This document shows, piece by piece, positions 1 through 9,542 of a DNA stretch of 64,000 bases. Within the stretch, counting starts at the first letter, position 1; each line of letters begins with the position of its first letter. Under the pieces are notes generated by a model. That model was not told the origin of the DNA. It saw only the letters and a list, made by a program, of their open reading frames with translations, and did no database searches. The DNA lies in contig NZ_CP036319.1 in assembly GCF_007752935.1 (NCBI RefSeq), forward strand, positions 3,906,001 through 3,970,000, read 5' to 3'. The position numbers were made by a program, and so were the translations under genes. The DNA comes from Crateriforma conspicua. GTDB taxonomy: Bacteria; Planctomycetota; Planctomycetia; Pirellulales; Pirellulaceae.

Positions 1-1898
1 TGAACAAAGAGGTCGAAGTCAACAGTCGAGTCGGACTGATCCGGATCGATGAATTGCCCACCCGGCGACCGGGCGATCGCATCCGCCTTGACGGTATCAA
101 AGGCGTCGTCGGCCGCGCCGATCGCATGCTGCAGTGTGACGAAGAAGACGAACCACTGGCACGACACCTGTTAAGCAACACGTGGATCGTCGATAGCCTG
201 GCGACGGCGTTCAATCTGCGAAAGCTAAGCGGTGCGGGGCTGCGTTTCGTCGCCACCACAGGCGAACTCTTGGAATCCGACGGCACCATCGTCGTCGGCC
301 CCGGCGGTACCGACACAGGGCTGGTCAGCCGTCGCAGCGAATTGGACGCGGCCGCACGTGAACGTGACCACTATCAATTTCAATTGAACGAGGAGGTCGC
401 CGAAGCGGATCGCTTGGACAAAGTCGTCGATGAATTGGCCGCCGAACTTGGTCGGTTGGAACAAGCCCATCGCGGCGACGTCACCGCTCGGGCCGCCGCC
501 AAAGCCGAATCGCGTCACGCCGAAGAAAATCTGAACCACCAACAGCGTGAACTCCGCCAGACCGAACAACTGCACGAAGACACCGCAGGTGAACTGACGG
601 CAGTCCAAAGCGAATTACAACGCATTGCATCGGAGATCGAACAGGGACGCCACAGTATCGAGACGTTGGAACTGCAGGGTGCCGAACTGGACGAGGCTCT
701 TTGCGGTGCCGAAACCGCATTCCAAGATGCGACCAAGCACGTGATGGCCGTCTCGGTCGACGTTGCACGGGCCGAACAGAAACACGAAGCCCTGCAAGCG
801 ACGATCCAACAACAACACCGCGATCAAGATCAACGCGAAGCGGCGGTTCAAGAAGTCCGCGACCAGGCAAACGCCACGCAAAAACGAATCGACGAAGCCA
901 ACGCGCGATTGTTGGACGCCGACAGCCGCCTGGCGATGCTGCATTGGCAGTCACAAGAAAAACAAGCGGAAATCCGTCAACTGGCACAAGCCGCTGACGA
1001 AGTTCGCACGACCACGAAAGCCGCACAAAAGGCAAGCGATGCGGCGATCAAGGAAGCTGCCCAGGCGGGTGGTCGCGTCCATTCCATCCAGTCCGCGCGG
1101 GATAACGCTCGGCTGCGTCGCGACACGCTGGCCGACCGCTTGCTGGAGGATTACGAGATCGACCTGCGCGGCACCGAACCGCCCGAAGACTTGCAACCGC
1201 CGGAAGACCGCGAAGCGGTGGATCGCGAAATCAGCCAGTTGCGAAACCAGTTGCAGAAGACCGGTTCGGTCAATTTGGAAGCGTTGGAGGAATTGGAAGA
1301 GCTGCAGACGCGATACGACGAACTGCACGATCAATACCAAGACCTGACCGCCGCCAAGGATTCGCTGCAGCGGATCATCGGTCGCATCAACGCGGACAGC
1401 CGCCGTTTGTTCATGGACACGCTGGAAGCGATCCGCCAGAACTTCCGCAAGCTGTATCGCAAGTCATTCGGCGGTGGTAACGCCGATTTGATTTTGGAAG
1501 AAGACGAAGACCCGTTGGAAGCCGGTGTAGAAATCGTCGCGACGCCGCCTGGCAAACCCAGCTTCAGCAACTCGCTGTTGTCCGGCGGCGAAAAAGCGCT
1601 GACCGCCGTCGCACTGTTGATGGCGATCTTCCAGTACCGCCCCAGTCCATTTTGTGTTTTGGACGAAGTCGACGCGCCGTTTGACGAAGCGAACATCGGA
1701 CGCTTCGTCACCGTGTTGAATGAGTTCTTGGATCAGACCAAGTTCGTCGTCGTCACGCACAGCAAGAAGACGATGACCGCCGCGACGACTTTGTACGGTG
1801 TCACGATGCAAGAATCCGGCGTCAGCAAGCAGGTGTCGATCCGCTTCGAAGACGTCAACGAAAAGGGCGAAATCGAAAGCGAAGGCGAAGCCGCTTAG
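1..1898 (+). CDS. smc: Chromosome segregation ATPase Smc, C-terminal part (5' end outside window)
   Basis: Smc is the ATPase of the bacterial condensin complex that organises and segregates the nucleoid. The frame is open from base 3, so the N-terminal head and first coiled-coil arm lie upstream of the window. What remains starts inside the hinge (glycine-rich stretch ending around VGPGG), runs through a long Ala/Glu/Gln-rich coiled coil, and ends in the C-terminal head. The ABC signature LLSGGEKALTAVALL and the Walker B segment VLDEVDAPFDEANI are both clear, followed by the D-loop and a switch His in VVVTHSKKT. The TTG near base 54 is only an in-frame leucine, not a start. A 6-bp dyad (agcggt/accgct, 1897-1911) overlaps the stop but has no T-run. 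The family call is firm. Confidence 0.95.
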   Translation, partial: NKEVEVNSRVGLIRIDELPTRRPGDRIRLDGIKGVVGRADRMLQCDEEDEPLARHLLSNTWIVDSLATAFNLRKLSGAGLRFVATTGELLESDGTIVVGPGGTDTGLVSRRSELDAAARERDHYQFQLNEEVAEADRLDKVVDELAAELGRLEQAHRGDVTARAAAKAESRHAEENLNHQQRELRQTEQLHEDTAGELTAVQSELQRIASEIEQGRHSIETLELQGAELDEALCGAETAFQDATKHVMAVSVDVARAEQKHEALQATIQQQHRDQDQREAAVQEVRDQANATQKRIDEANARLLDADSRLAMLHWQSQEKQAEIRQLAQAADEVRTTTKAAQKASDAAIKEAAQAGGRVHSIQSARDNARLRRDTLADRLLEDYEIDLRGTEPPEDLQPPEDREAVDREISQLRNQLQKTGSVNLEALEELEELQTRYDELHDQYQDLTAAKDSLQRIIGRINADSRRLFMDTLEAIRQNFRKLYRKSFGGGNADLILEEDEDPLEAGVEIVATPPGKPSFSNSLLSGGEKALTAVALLMAIFQYRPSPFCVLDEVDAPFDEANIGRFVTVLNEFLDQTKFVVVTHSKKTMTAATTLYGVTMQESGVSKQVSIRFEDVNEKGEIESEGEAA

Positions 1899-2025
1899 CG
1901 GTTGGACCGCTGTTACACACGAACGCTGATGATCTTCATCACTCAGTGGTTTTGCGGAAGCACTGGCGACGATCAATAGAAAGCGGCGCTGTTACCGCAA
2001 GGTCGCACAGGGTGCATTCAATCCG

Positions 2026-2961
2026 TCAGGCGATCGACTTGCGTTTGACGCTCTTGCGACGATAGTTCCGCACCACGCCCACGCCTGCGATCACGCCACA
2101 AGCCAACATCGTTCCGGGTTCGGGAACCGCGGTGACGGAAATCGTGCTGATCGACAACGCTTGACCTTGATATTCGGTCTGTCCGACGTAGTCATTGATC
2201 TCGTTGACGTAGCCGCCCACATACGTGATGTAATTTCGGTAAACACCCGATGTGTCACTCGGGCTGACGCCGGTCTGGATTCCGCTGTTCAGTCCGGCAA
2301 GAACCAACTGACCGCCCGCCCACGTCAAAGTGGTGCTACCCGAATCGCCGCCTTGCAAACCAACTTCATCACTTGATGTGCCACGCTCGTACGCGAATTC
2401 GATCGAATTGGTAATTTGCCCCGTGTTCAGTTCGACATTGAATGCAACCACGTCGGCATCGTTCATCCCCGCGACTTGCATGCTGGTCCCTTCGACGTCG
2501 CGTTTACCAAACACGTACAAATCTCGCCCCATCCAATCGGGTGCGAATGGCGCGGTCGCGATGCTGAGCGGTTTGACGCCATGCGCCGTCGGGATCGGGT
2601 CTGCCAAGGTGTAGATGCGAATGTCGGTATTGTTTCCGCCTCGTGCGATCGTGGTGTAACCATTGCTGGCGTACTGTCGCACGATTCCGTCACTGCCACG
2701 AAACTGGGCAACGCCTGTCGCGGCATGGTCCGCCGTCACATAGTGCTGGGGCGTGATCAGGGCCACGCTGTTGATCCCCACACCACTGATCTGGTTGTGA
2801 TCGATCAAGAAACCGCTATTGACCGGCAACTCCGATCCGACACTGATCGCACCGGTTGCGAACCGCACATGTCGGTCAGGATCAAAGGAATCGAAAACGG
2901 CGGCTTCAGTGACCGAACCGGCGAAAGAAACCAACAAGGCCACGCACGCAAGCGATGGCAT
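2026..2961 (-). CDS. Secreted trypsin-like serine protease with PEP-CTERM sorting signal
   Basis: Predicted exported protein of 311 aa. From the ATG at 2961 it opens with a good signal peptide (MPSLACVALLVSFAG..., ending near VTEA); an in-frame upstream start at 3054 would put about 31 non-signal-like residues in front, so 2961 is preferred. The body shows the order of a chymotrypsin-fold protease: a His motif (VTADHA), an Asp segment (NNTDIRIYTL) and the Ser motif GGDSGS. The C-terminus is a PEP-CTERM signal: VPEPGT, a short hydrophobic helix, then an Arg/Lys-rich tail. PEP-CTERM proteins are handled by an exosortase and end up at the cell surface or matrix; no exosortase gene is in this window. 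Catalytic assignment is by motif only. It stands alone, upstream of nothing obviously related. Confidence 0.8.
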   Translation of the reverse strand: MPSLACVALLVSFAGSVTEAAVFDSFDPDRHVRFATGAISVGSELPVNSGFLIDHNQISGVGINSVALITPQHYVTADHAATGVAQFRGSDGIVRQYASNGYTTIARGGNNTDIRIYTLADPIPTAHGVKPLSIATAPFAPDWMGRDLYVFGKRDVEGTSMQVAGMNDADVVAFNVELNTGQITNSIEFAYERGTSSDEVGLQGGDSGSTTLTWAGGQLVLAGLNSGIQTGVSPSDTSGVYRNYITYVGGYVNEINDYVGQTEYQGQALSISTISVTAVPEPGTMLACGVIAGVGVVRNYRRKSVKRKSIA

Positions 2962-3322
2962 GCAGCGAAAGATGACGGAGAGAAACACAGATGAGGGATC
3001 CGGATGAGAAAATCGAAATAGTCGTCCAGTGTCTGCGGTGACCAGGTGGCCCAAAAAAAGATCGATGCCGTGACGTGGGCTTCAGGTGAGACCGCGTGCG
3101 CAGACAATTGGCAAAGTCTCGGCAGTCTAGTCAAAATACGCCGGAATATTCGGCACACTCATCAAAAAACAGCGCCCTCATCGTCGGGAATTCACACCCA
3201 CCCGGGATTGAAACGGCGTGATCGCGTCCCTTACCCCCTCGGGAAGCGAAAGAGAACACACCACACGCCGGGTTAGAGATTGACGCTTGGTCCGCGGCGA
3301 TACCGCCGCATGGCTCGCGTTT
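2962..3322. other. Intergenic region, no supported gene
   Basis: This gap separates two minus-strand genes (the PEP-CTERM protease and the SnoaL-like gene). Short ORFs cross it on both strands but none has a recognisable domain. The part next to 2961 should contain the protease promoter. I saw no clear terminator hairpin. Confidence 0.5.
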
Positions 3323-3724
3323 TCAGAGCAGCCCCACCGAACGCTGAAATTCGACCGGGTTCCAATAGTCGACGATCCGGTGAATCGTCGGCCCGGACAT
3401 CTGAATGATCGACGCGGCACGGACCTCGAAGCGTTTGCCCGTTGCCGGAAATCCTGGCAAGTCGCCACGGTGCGTCCCGCTCATCACCCATGACGCCGCC
3501 GCATTATCACCGTCGACCATGACCTCCGTCGGATGGACTTCGAAGTCCGGTGAACCGGCGTAGGTCAGTTCGATGAAGGACCGGATCTGAGCAAGTCCGT
3601 CAAACTTGGCGGCGAACGCCAAGTCCTCGAACGAAGACTGATCATTAAAGAATTGCAGGACCGCATCCACGTCTTGCCGCGACCAGGCGGCATAGTAGTC
3701 ACGAAGTCGTTGCGGCGTCGTCAT
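3323..3724 (-). CDS. SnoaL-like / NTF2-fold protein
   Basis: A 133-aa protein of the nuclear transport factor 2 superfamily, SnoaL-like polyketide cyclase branch. The N-terminus (LRDYYAAWSRQDVDAVLQFF) is the typical opening helix, followed by an acidic loop, a conserved-looking W in AASWVMSGTHRG, and the FPATGKRFEVRAASI strand motif common in SnoaL-like proteins; it ends with RIVDYWNPVEF. The length matches the single-domain family. These cone-shaped folds bind small hydrophobic ligands and some are ester cyclases or isomerases; the substrate cannot be predicted here. It has no obvious functional partner: the neighbours are a protease and the DUF1501 gene. Confidence 0.8.
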   Translation of the reverse strand: MTTPQRLRDYYAAWSRQDVDAVLQFFNDQSSFEDLAFAAKFDGLAQIRSFIELTYAGSPDFEVHPTEVMVDGDNAAASWVMSGTHRGDLPGFPATGKRFEVRAASIIQMSGPTIHRIVDYWNPVEFQRSVGLL

Positions 3725-3829
3725 GTAAGTATCTCCCGGGCGACTTCACGAATTGACCGATGCGGTGATGGATCATTCAGACGATACACAAACGCCAACC
3801 GATCGTGCCCCCAAGGCGATCCGCGAATC

Positions 3830-5287
3830 CTAGGCGATCAACGGGTCGACGACATGTCCGTGCACATCGGTCAAACGAAAGTCACGTCCTTGGTATCGGA
3901 ACGTCAGGCGTTCGTGATCGATCCCAAGCAGTCGCAGCACGGTGGCATGGAAGTCGTGAATGTGCACACCGTCCTTGACGATGTTATAGCTGAATTCATC
4001 GGTTTCGCCGTGGGTGTAACCGCCAGGGGCGCCGCCACCGGCCATCCACAAACTGAAGCAACGCGGGTGGTGATCCCGGCCGTAGTTCTTTGGTCCGATC
4101 TTGCCTTGGCAGTAACTGGTTCTTCCGAATTCACCGCCCCAAATGACCAGCGTGTCCTTCAACATGTCCCGTTGTTTCAGATCCTGGATCAACGCGGCGG
4201 TCGCCTGATCGGTGATCCGGCACTGGTTGCGAATGCCGCCCGGCAATCCGCCATGGTGATCCCATCCGGGTTGATACAGCTGAATGAACCGGACGCCTTG
4301 TTCGGCCAAACGTCGGGCGCGTAAACAGTTTGACGCGTACGTTCCCGGCGTTGTGACATCGTCGCCATACATCTTCAACGTCGCTTCGGTCTCGCCTGAT
4401 ATATCCGTCACCTCAGGTATCGACGACTGCATACGAAACGCCATTTCATATTGTGCGATCCGCGTCTCCAAAGCAGGATCCGACGTGGCGTTCAATTGCA
4501 ACTGATGCAGTTCTTGCAGACGTTCCAGTGCCAGACGTCGGCCCTTTCGATCCACGCCGGCGGGGTTCTTCAGATACAGAACGGCATTTTCATCTGGTCG
4601 CAAACGCACGCCGTCATACTTGCCCGGCAGAAAACCGCTGCCCCACAACCGCGAAACCAGCGGTTGCCCGCCACGCTTGGTCGACACCATCACGACGAAT
4701 CCGGGAAGATCCTGGCTTTCGCTGCCCAGCCCGTACCACAACCACGATCCCATACTCGGTCGGCCCGGAAACTGGCTGCCGGTTTGCATCATGGTCACGC
4801 CTGGTCCGTGATTGATCGCTTCGGTATTCATGGACCGAATGATGCACATGTCATCGGCGACCTTGGACGTGTGCGGCAGCAGTTCGCTCAACCAAGTTCC
4901 GCTTTGACCGTGCTGTGCGAACTTGAACGGTGAACCAACCAGCGGCAAACTGGCCTGGTGCGCACTCATGCCCGTCAAACGCTGGCCCATGCGGACCGAC
5001 GCCGGCATTTCAGTACCGTGCAGTTCGTTCAGCATCGGCTTGGGATCAAACAATTCCATCTGGGACGGCGCCCCCGATTGGAACAGAAAGATCACTCGCT
5101 TGGCTTTGGGCTCAAAATGCGGCGTAATCGCACCACCCGCGGAAGATCCAGGCGAAACGGTGGCTCCATCGGCGCTTAACAAGTCCGCCAAAGCGATCGA
5201 ACCAAGACCGTAACCGAATCGCGACAAAAACGTCCGACGTGTCGTCAGCCCCGAATCATGTCCGGTGCAAAGATTTGACTGGTTCAT
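3830..5287 (-). CDS. DUF1501 family Tat-exported protein
   Basis: A 485-aa DUF1501 protein, a family related to the sulfatase/alkaline phosphatase fold and greatly expanded in planctomycetes. The N-terminus has a twin-arginine signal (TTRRTFLSRFGYG followed by a hydrophobic stretch), indicating folded export. Family hallmarks include LFQSGAPSQMELFDPKP, INHGPGVTMMQTG, IWGGEFGRT and YGRDHHPRCFSLWMAGGG near the C-terminus. The ATG at 5287 overlaps the stop of the upstream PSD1 gene as ATGA, so the two are translationally coupled; the longer in-frame start at 5302 is less likely. DUF1501 and PSD1 proteins form a very common gene pair in this phylum, presumed to act together outside the cytoplasm on an unknown, possibly polysaccharide, substrate. 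The function is unproven. Confidence 0.92.
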   Translation of the reverse strand: MNQSNLCTGHDSGLTTRRTFLSRFGYGLGSIALADLLSADGATVSPGSSAGGAITPHFEPKAKRVIFLFQSGAPSQMELFDPKPMLNELHGTEMPASVRMGQRLTGMSAHQASLPLVGSPFKFAQHGQSGTWLSELLPHTSKVADDMCIIRSMNTEAINHGPGVTMMQTGSQFPGRPSMGSWLWYGLGSESQDLPGFVVMVSTKRGGQPLVSRLWGSGFLPGKYDGVRLRPDENAVLYLKNPAGVDRKGRRLALERLQELHQLQLNATSDPALETRIAQYEMAFRMQSSIPEVTDISGETEATLKMYGDDVTTPGTYASNCLRARRLAEQGVRFIQLYQPGWDHHGGLPGGIRNQCRITDQATAALIQDLKQRDMLKDTLVIWGGEFGRTSYCQGKIGPKNYGRDHHPRCFSLWMAGGGAPGGYTHGETDEFSYNIVKDGVHIHDFHATVLRLLGIDHERLTFRYQGRDFRLTDVHGHVVDPLIA

Positions 5288-8200
5288 TGATGCCTCACAC
5301 ATTCATCTAGGTTCATGACCGCGTTGACCATCACGGCCACCGCCGCCCATCGTGCGGTGTCCTGTGGCGGCGTGTCCACGTGCGACGCCGACTGTACAAA
5401 TTGTTTCGCCAGATCGGTTTCGGACCGATAAATTTCGGTCTGTTCGTCGATCAACTGGCGAAGAATTTCTTGCTCCCGCTGGTTCGGTTCACGTCCGGTC
5501 AACGAACGAAACGCCACACGAATGATCGTGTCCGTATCATCATCGTATTCCACCAACCAATTCGCCGCGGCGACCAAACTGGCTTCGGTGAACTGTGGAC
5601 CATTCATCAACACAAGAGCTTGCAGCGGAGAAGCCGTGACCTCGCGCTTCAACCGACAGACTTCTCGCTTGCTGGCGTTCATCGTCATCATCACCGGCGA
5701 CGGCGATGTCCGTTTCCAAAACGTGTACAGACTGCGTCGATAAAGCTTTGCACCTTCGTCGACCGGCAACGGCGTGTATGCCAACGCCACGTCATACGGC
5801 TTGACCGGTGGACCACCAACGTCACGCACCAGCAATCCGCTGACGGCCAAAGCGTTGTCTCGGATCATTTCCGCCGACAACCGTTGATCCGGACCACGGG
5901 CGAGCCAGCGATTCTCCGGATCCGCCTGACGCTTTTCCGGATCGACCACGGACGTTTGTCGATAGGTCGATGACAGAACCATCATTCGCAACAGACGGCG
6001 AAGATCCCAGCCATGATCAACCAGGTCGCGTGCCAGCCAGTCCAGCAGTTCCGGATGGGTCGGCGGTTCACCCTGATTGCCAAAGTCCTCCGGCGTTCGG
6101 ACCAATCCGTTGCCGAACAACAATTGCCAATACCGATTGACCACCACGCGAGCGGTCAAGGGATGATCCGGGTCGGTCAACCAACGGGCCAACCCAAAGC
6201 GATTGCGAGGTGCAGAATCGGGAAACGGCGGCAAGAATTCAGGGGTGTCGGCGGTGACCTGATCGCCACGCTGGTCATACACGCCACGGTTCAAGATATA
6301 CACGGGTCGCGGTTCGCTTTGTTCCCGCATGATCGTGATTGCTTCGGTCGCGTCCATCGCTGCGCCGTATTCCTCTCGCGCCGCGGTCAACTCGTCCATC
6401 GCGGACCGGCACGACGGATCAATCGCAGAAACGAAATACTGCAGCATCTGCTGACGATCATCGGCCGACCACTGGTCGGGGGACGTCGCCAATCGATCCG
6501 ACAATGACCGCCCGTCGAAACACTGGCGGACTTCGATCGGTGACAGACAGCGCTCGAACAACGCAAAATCGTCAACCATGCCGTCTTTGAAACCACGATC
6601 GCGATAACGTGAACCGATCGCAAAGTCGTTGTACCCCTGACGCCACTGGGTGATGGTGCGAGTCAGGTTGTCCTGAACAACATCGGTGTCCGCGGGTGAT
6701 CCGTCGATGAAGATCCTCAGCCCCGACGCTTTGGAGGAACCGTCGTAAGTGACCGCGACGTGGTACCAGCGGTCCGCGACGATCGGTTCGGTGGTTTCCA
6801 CGCAAATGGCATCGCCGGGCCAGAAGTGAACCAGTTTGGCACTCAGCTTGTCGCCCAGTTTGGTCAATTCATACCCGATCGATCCCGCATCGTCCCAACC
6901 GCGGGATCGACGATAGATGACCGCACGTTGGTCCGTTTCGGAAGATCGCATCCACAACGAAACCGAAAACGGTTGATGGCGTTCATAGTGTCCCATGCCA
7001 GGCAATACCACGGCGTCATCACCGGTCAAACGAATGGCTTTGCCGCGGCGTCCGTCGACCAGTTGATTCGCATCCGACGTCACGGCACGGTGGTCGGCGT
7101 TGACTTCGTTGGGCATCGCCCGCATCGAATCCGGCGGAACCTTTTTCCCTGTCTCCTCCACCGCTTCGTCTTCGGTAGCCGGCACCCATTGGTCGAACGA
7201 CAACGCCACCACTTGGTCGCAGATCGTATTTGACTGTGCTTCGTCGACGTCGATCTGATCCAGCCATCGTTCGAATCGCACGTGTGCCGATTTGACGGCT
7301 GTGTTGTATCGATTCTGGGCCGCTGCAACGTCTTTGCCCGCCTGTTCCAACCGTTGACGTTGTTCATCGTTGGGCAACGGCATCGCCGGCGTGGGCACCG
7401 CATCGGTGAAGTACGAGATCAAGCCGCGTTCATCGACATTGGCAAAAAACGACGACAAGGAATAGTAATCCTTCATCGTGATCGGGTCATACTTATGGTC
7501 GTGACACCGTGAACATTCCAGCGTCAAACCCAAGAACGCTGCCGCGAAGGTTTGTGTCCGGTCGGCAACGTTTTCAATCCGAAACTCCTCCAATGCCACG
7601 CCGCCTTCCTTCTTGTGCGAATGCAGGCGGTTGAACGTCGTCGCCAAGACTTGTCGTTCCGTGGCATCGGGAATCAAATCGCCGCCGACTTGCCACGTGA
7701 TGAACTGGTCGTAGGGCATGTTTTGTCGAAAGGCGTCGATGACCCAATCTCGGTACGGCCAAACGTAGCGTGTATCATCTCGTTGGTACCCAAACGAATC
7801 GGAATACCGTGCGACGTCCAGCCATTCGCTGGTCAAACGTTCGGCACACGCGTCGGACGTCAGCAACCGATCGACAACGGTTTCGAACGCCGTCTCCGAA
7901 TCATCGGCTATGAAAGCGTCCATCTGATCCAGTGTCGGCGGCAGTCCGGTCAGATCAAACGTCACGCGACGCAACCACTTTTCCTTGCTTGCCGGATCGG
8001 CTGGCAAAACGTTCTGTTGTTGCATCGCAGCCATCACGAATCGGTCGATCGGGTTGGTCACCCATGGATCATCGATCGACGGAACGGGAATACTTTTGGG
8101 CAGCGTTTGGAAAGACCAATGACGTTCGTAGGGCGCGCCCTGCAAGATCCACTGATCCAGAATTTGTTTTTCCTTCTTCGACAGTCCGCGAAGCGAATCA

Positions 8201-8577
8201 GCCGGTGGCATCACCAAGTCTTCGTCGTCGCTGTGAATCCGCAGGTAAAGCTCACTGGCCTCCAGATCTCCCGGAACGATCGCCTGGTATCCGCCCAAAT
8301 CGGCAATGGCGTTTTCATGCGTGTCCAGACGCAGATCCGAATCCTGGTTCTCGGCATCCGGTCCATGACACTTGAAACACCGGTCCGACAAAATCGGTCG
8401 CACGTCACGATTGAATGAAATGGTCGGGGGCAACTCGCCCGTGGTGCGATCGTCGTTGCCCTCGGATATCGCCGTCGCGGCTGAATCGGACGCGGACGCC
8501 GTGCCGCAATCGAAGACCGCCAATATGACGGCCAAAAGGCAGGCAGGGATCAAAACCGTGTTGGTAGGATTTATCAT
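5284..8577 (-). CDS. PSC1/DUF1549/LamG/DUF1553 secreted cytochrome-like protein
   Basis: A 1097-aa exported protein. Domains in order: N-terminal signal peptide (about residues 8-30); a planctomycete-type cytochrome C domain (PSC1) with CFKCH near residue 67; DUF1549 (about 170-390, with DLTGLPPT and a second CSRCHDHKYDPI motif); a LamG/concanavalin-like module in the middle (about 560-720, with PFSVSLWMRSS and GSRYRDRGFKDGMVDDFAL); and C-terminal DUF1553 (RFGLARWLTDPDHPLTARV, RTPEDFGNQGEPPTHPELL, SSTYRQTS). It is first in a two-gene unit with the DUF1501 gene, whose start overlaps this stop. The two CxxCH motifs predict covalently bound haem, and LamG suggests sugar binding. The biochemical role of the family is unknown; a link to glycan breakdown is inference. 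Confidence 0.92.
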   Translation of the reverse strand: MINPTNTVLIPACLLAVILAVFDCGTASASDSAATAISEGNDDRTTGELPPTISFNRDVRPILSDRCFKCHGPDAENQDSDLRLDTHENAIADLGGYQAIVPGDLEASELYLRIHSDDEDLVMPPADSLRGLSKKEKQILDQWILQGAPYERHWSFQTLPKSIPVPSIDDPWVTNPIDRFVMAAMQQQNVLPADPASKEKWLRRVTFDLTGLPPTLDQMDAFIADDSETAFETVVDRLLTSDACAERLTSEWLDVARYSDSFGYQRDDTRYVWPYRDWVIDAFRQNMPYDQFITWQVGGDLIPDATERQVLATTFNRLHSHKKEGGVALEEFRIENVADRTQTFAAAFLGLTLECSRCHDHKYDPITMKDYYSLSSFFANVDERGLISYFTDAVPTPAMPLPNDEQRQRLEQAGKDVAAAQNRYNTAVKSAHVRFERWLDQIDVDEAQSNTICDQVVALSFDQWVPATEDEAVEETGKKVPPDSMRAMPNEVNADHRAVTSDANQLVDGRRGKAIRLTGDDAVVLPGMGHYERHQPFSVSLWMRSSETDQRAVIYRRSRGWDDAGSIGYELTKLGDKLSAKLVHFWPGDAICVETTEPIVADRWYHVAVTYDGSSKASGLRIFIDGSPADTDVVQDNLTRTITQWRQGYNDFAIGSRYRDRGFKDGMVDDFALFERCLSPIEVRQCFDGRSLSDRLATSPDQWSADDRQQMLQYFVSAIDPSCRSAMDELTAAREEYGAAMDATEAITIMREQSEPRPVYILNRGVYDQRGDQVTADTPEFLPPFPDSAPRNRFGLARWLTDPDHPLTARVVVNRYWQLLFGNGLVRTPEDFGNQGEPPTHPELLDWLARDLVDHGWDLRRLLRMMVLSSTYRQTSVVDPEKRQADPENRWLARGPDQRLSAEMIRDNALAVSGLLVRDVGGPPVKPYDVALAYTPLPVDEGAKLYRRSLYTFWKRTSPSPVMMTMNASKREVCRLKREVTASPLQALVLMNGPQFTEASLVAAANWLVEYDDDTDTIIRVAFRSLTGREPNQREQEILRQLIDEQTEIYRSETDLAKQFVQSASHVDTPPQDTARWAAVAVMVNAVMNLDECVRHQ

Positions 8578-8687
8578 TTAGCCCGAATGAAGCTGCTGGG
8601 GAAGGTTCGTTTCGCCACCGCTAAAACCGTATTATCGATCAATCACGTCACGGGTCTTGTATTACCGGACGACACTTTTGGTATGTT

Positions 8688-9530
8688 TTGACGGACGCCA
8701 CCAGTGTGACCTTCCGGTCCGCCGCTTCCCGACTTCGGTCCCCAAACCCGCCACCATTGACGAATTCACCATCGCCAGACGGCCAATCCGTTCGCGAAAA
8801 CTTTTTCGCTCACCACCCGGATGTGCGTCACGTTTTACGGTTGTTTGACCATCTTCCGGGCACTCTGTTTTACGCCAAAGACACTCAGCACCGTTACGTG
8901 GACGCCAACCAGCGGAACCTACGTGACGTGTTCGGGCTGGAGCGATTGGACCAACTTTTGGGCAAAACCGACTTGGATTTCCAACCGGTCGCTCTGGCCG
9001 AAGCCTATCACGCCGAAGATCGCCGCGTGTTTTCCAGCGGCCAAATCATCGCCAACCAGATTTGGTTGGTTCCCCACGTTGCGGGCGCCCCGCGATGGTA
9101 CGTGTCGACCAAGACGCCGGTGACCAATTCACAGCAGCACGTTGTCGGATTGGCCGGCGTGATGTACCCGATCGAAACCCCGGAGGAACAAGCGTCGTTC
9201 TTTCGTGAACTGTTGCCCGCGGTCCGACACCTGGATCAGCACTACGCCGAATCGGTGTCGATGTCAGAACTGGCGGAGATGTCGGGACTGTCATCGACGC
9301 AGTTCAACACGCGTTTCCGAACGCTCTTTCGGATGACGCCCAGCGAGTACCTTTTGTCACGACGCATCCAAGATGCCCAGGACCGGTTGGTCGGGTCATC
9401 CCAGTCCATTGCCGATGTCGGCCTGGCGGTCGGCTTTTTTGACCAGAGCCATTTCACGAAACGCTTTCGCAAGTACACCGGCATGACGCCCAAAGCGTAC
9501 CGAAAACGTTTTCGCGACGAACGATCGTAG
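8688..9530 (+). CDS. AraC family regulator with N-terminal PAS domain
   Basis: A 280-aa transcription factor. After about 45 low-complexity residues a PAS-fold sensor runs to about residue 160 (LFDHLPGTLFYAKD, RYVDANQRNL, GKTDLDF, with PRWYVSTKTPV and GLAGVMYP as the last strands). The C-terminal 110 residues are the AraC double helix-turn-helix (SMSELAEMSGLSSTQFNTRF and QSIADVGLAVGFFDQSHFTK, then RKYTGMTPKAYRKRF). The start used is a TTG at 8688; a GTG at 8703 is equally possible because the first residues are not conserved-looking. It is divergent from the PSD1/DUF1501 pair with about 110 bp between, so it may control that pair. The ligand sensed by the PAS domain is unknown. Confidence 0.9.
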   Translation: MTDATSVTFRSAASRLRSPNPPPLTNSPSPDGQSVRENFFAHHPDVRHVLRLFDHLPGTLFYAKDTQHRYVDANQRNLRDVFGLERLDQLLGKTDLDFQPVALAEAYHAEDRRVFSSGQIIANQIWLVPHVAGAPRWYVSTKTPVTNSQQHVVGLAGVMYPIETPEEQASFFRELLPAVRHLDQHYAESVSMSELAEMSGLSSTQFNTRFRTLFRMTPSEYLLSRRIQDAQDRLVGSSQSIADVGLAVGFFDQSHFTKRFRKYTGMTPKAYRKRFRDERS

Positions 9531-9542
9531 CGACGCGTCGAA

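Noticed and set aside
1897-1911. A 6-bp hairpin at the smc stop as a terminator
   Set aside because: The loop is only three bases and there is no T-run, so it is noted but not called.
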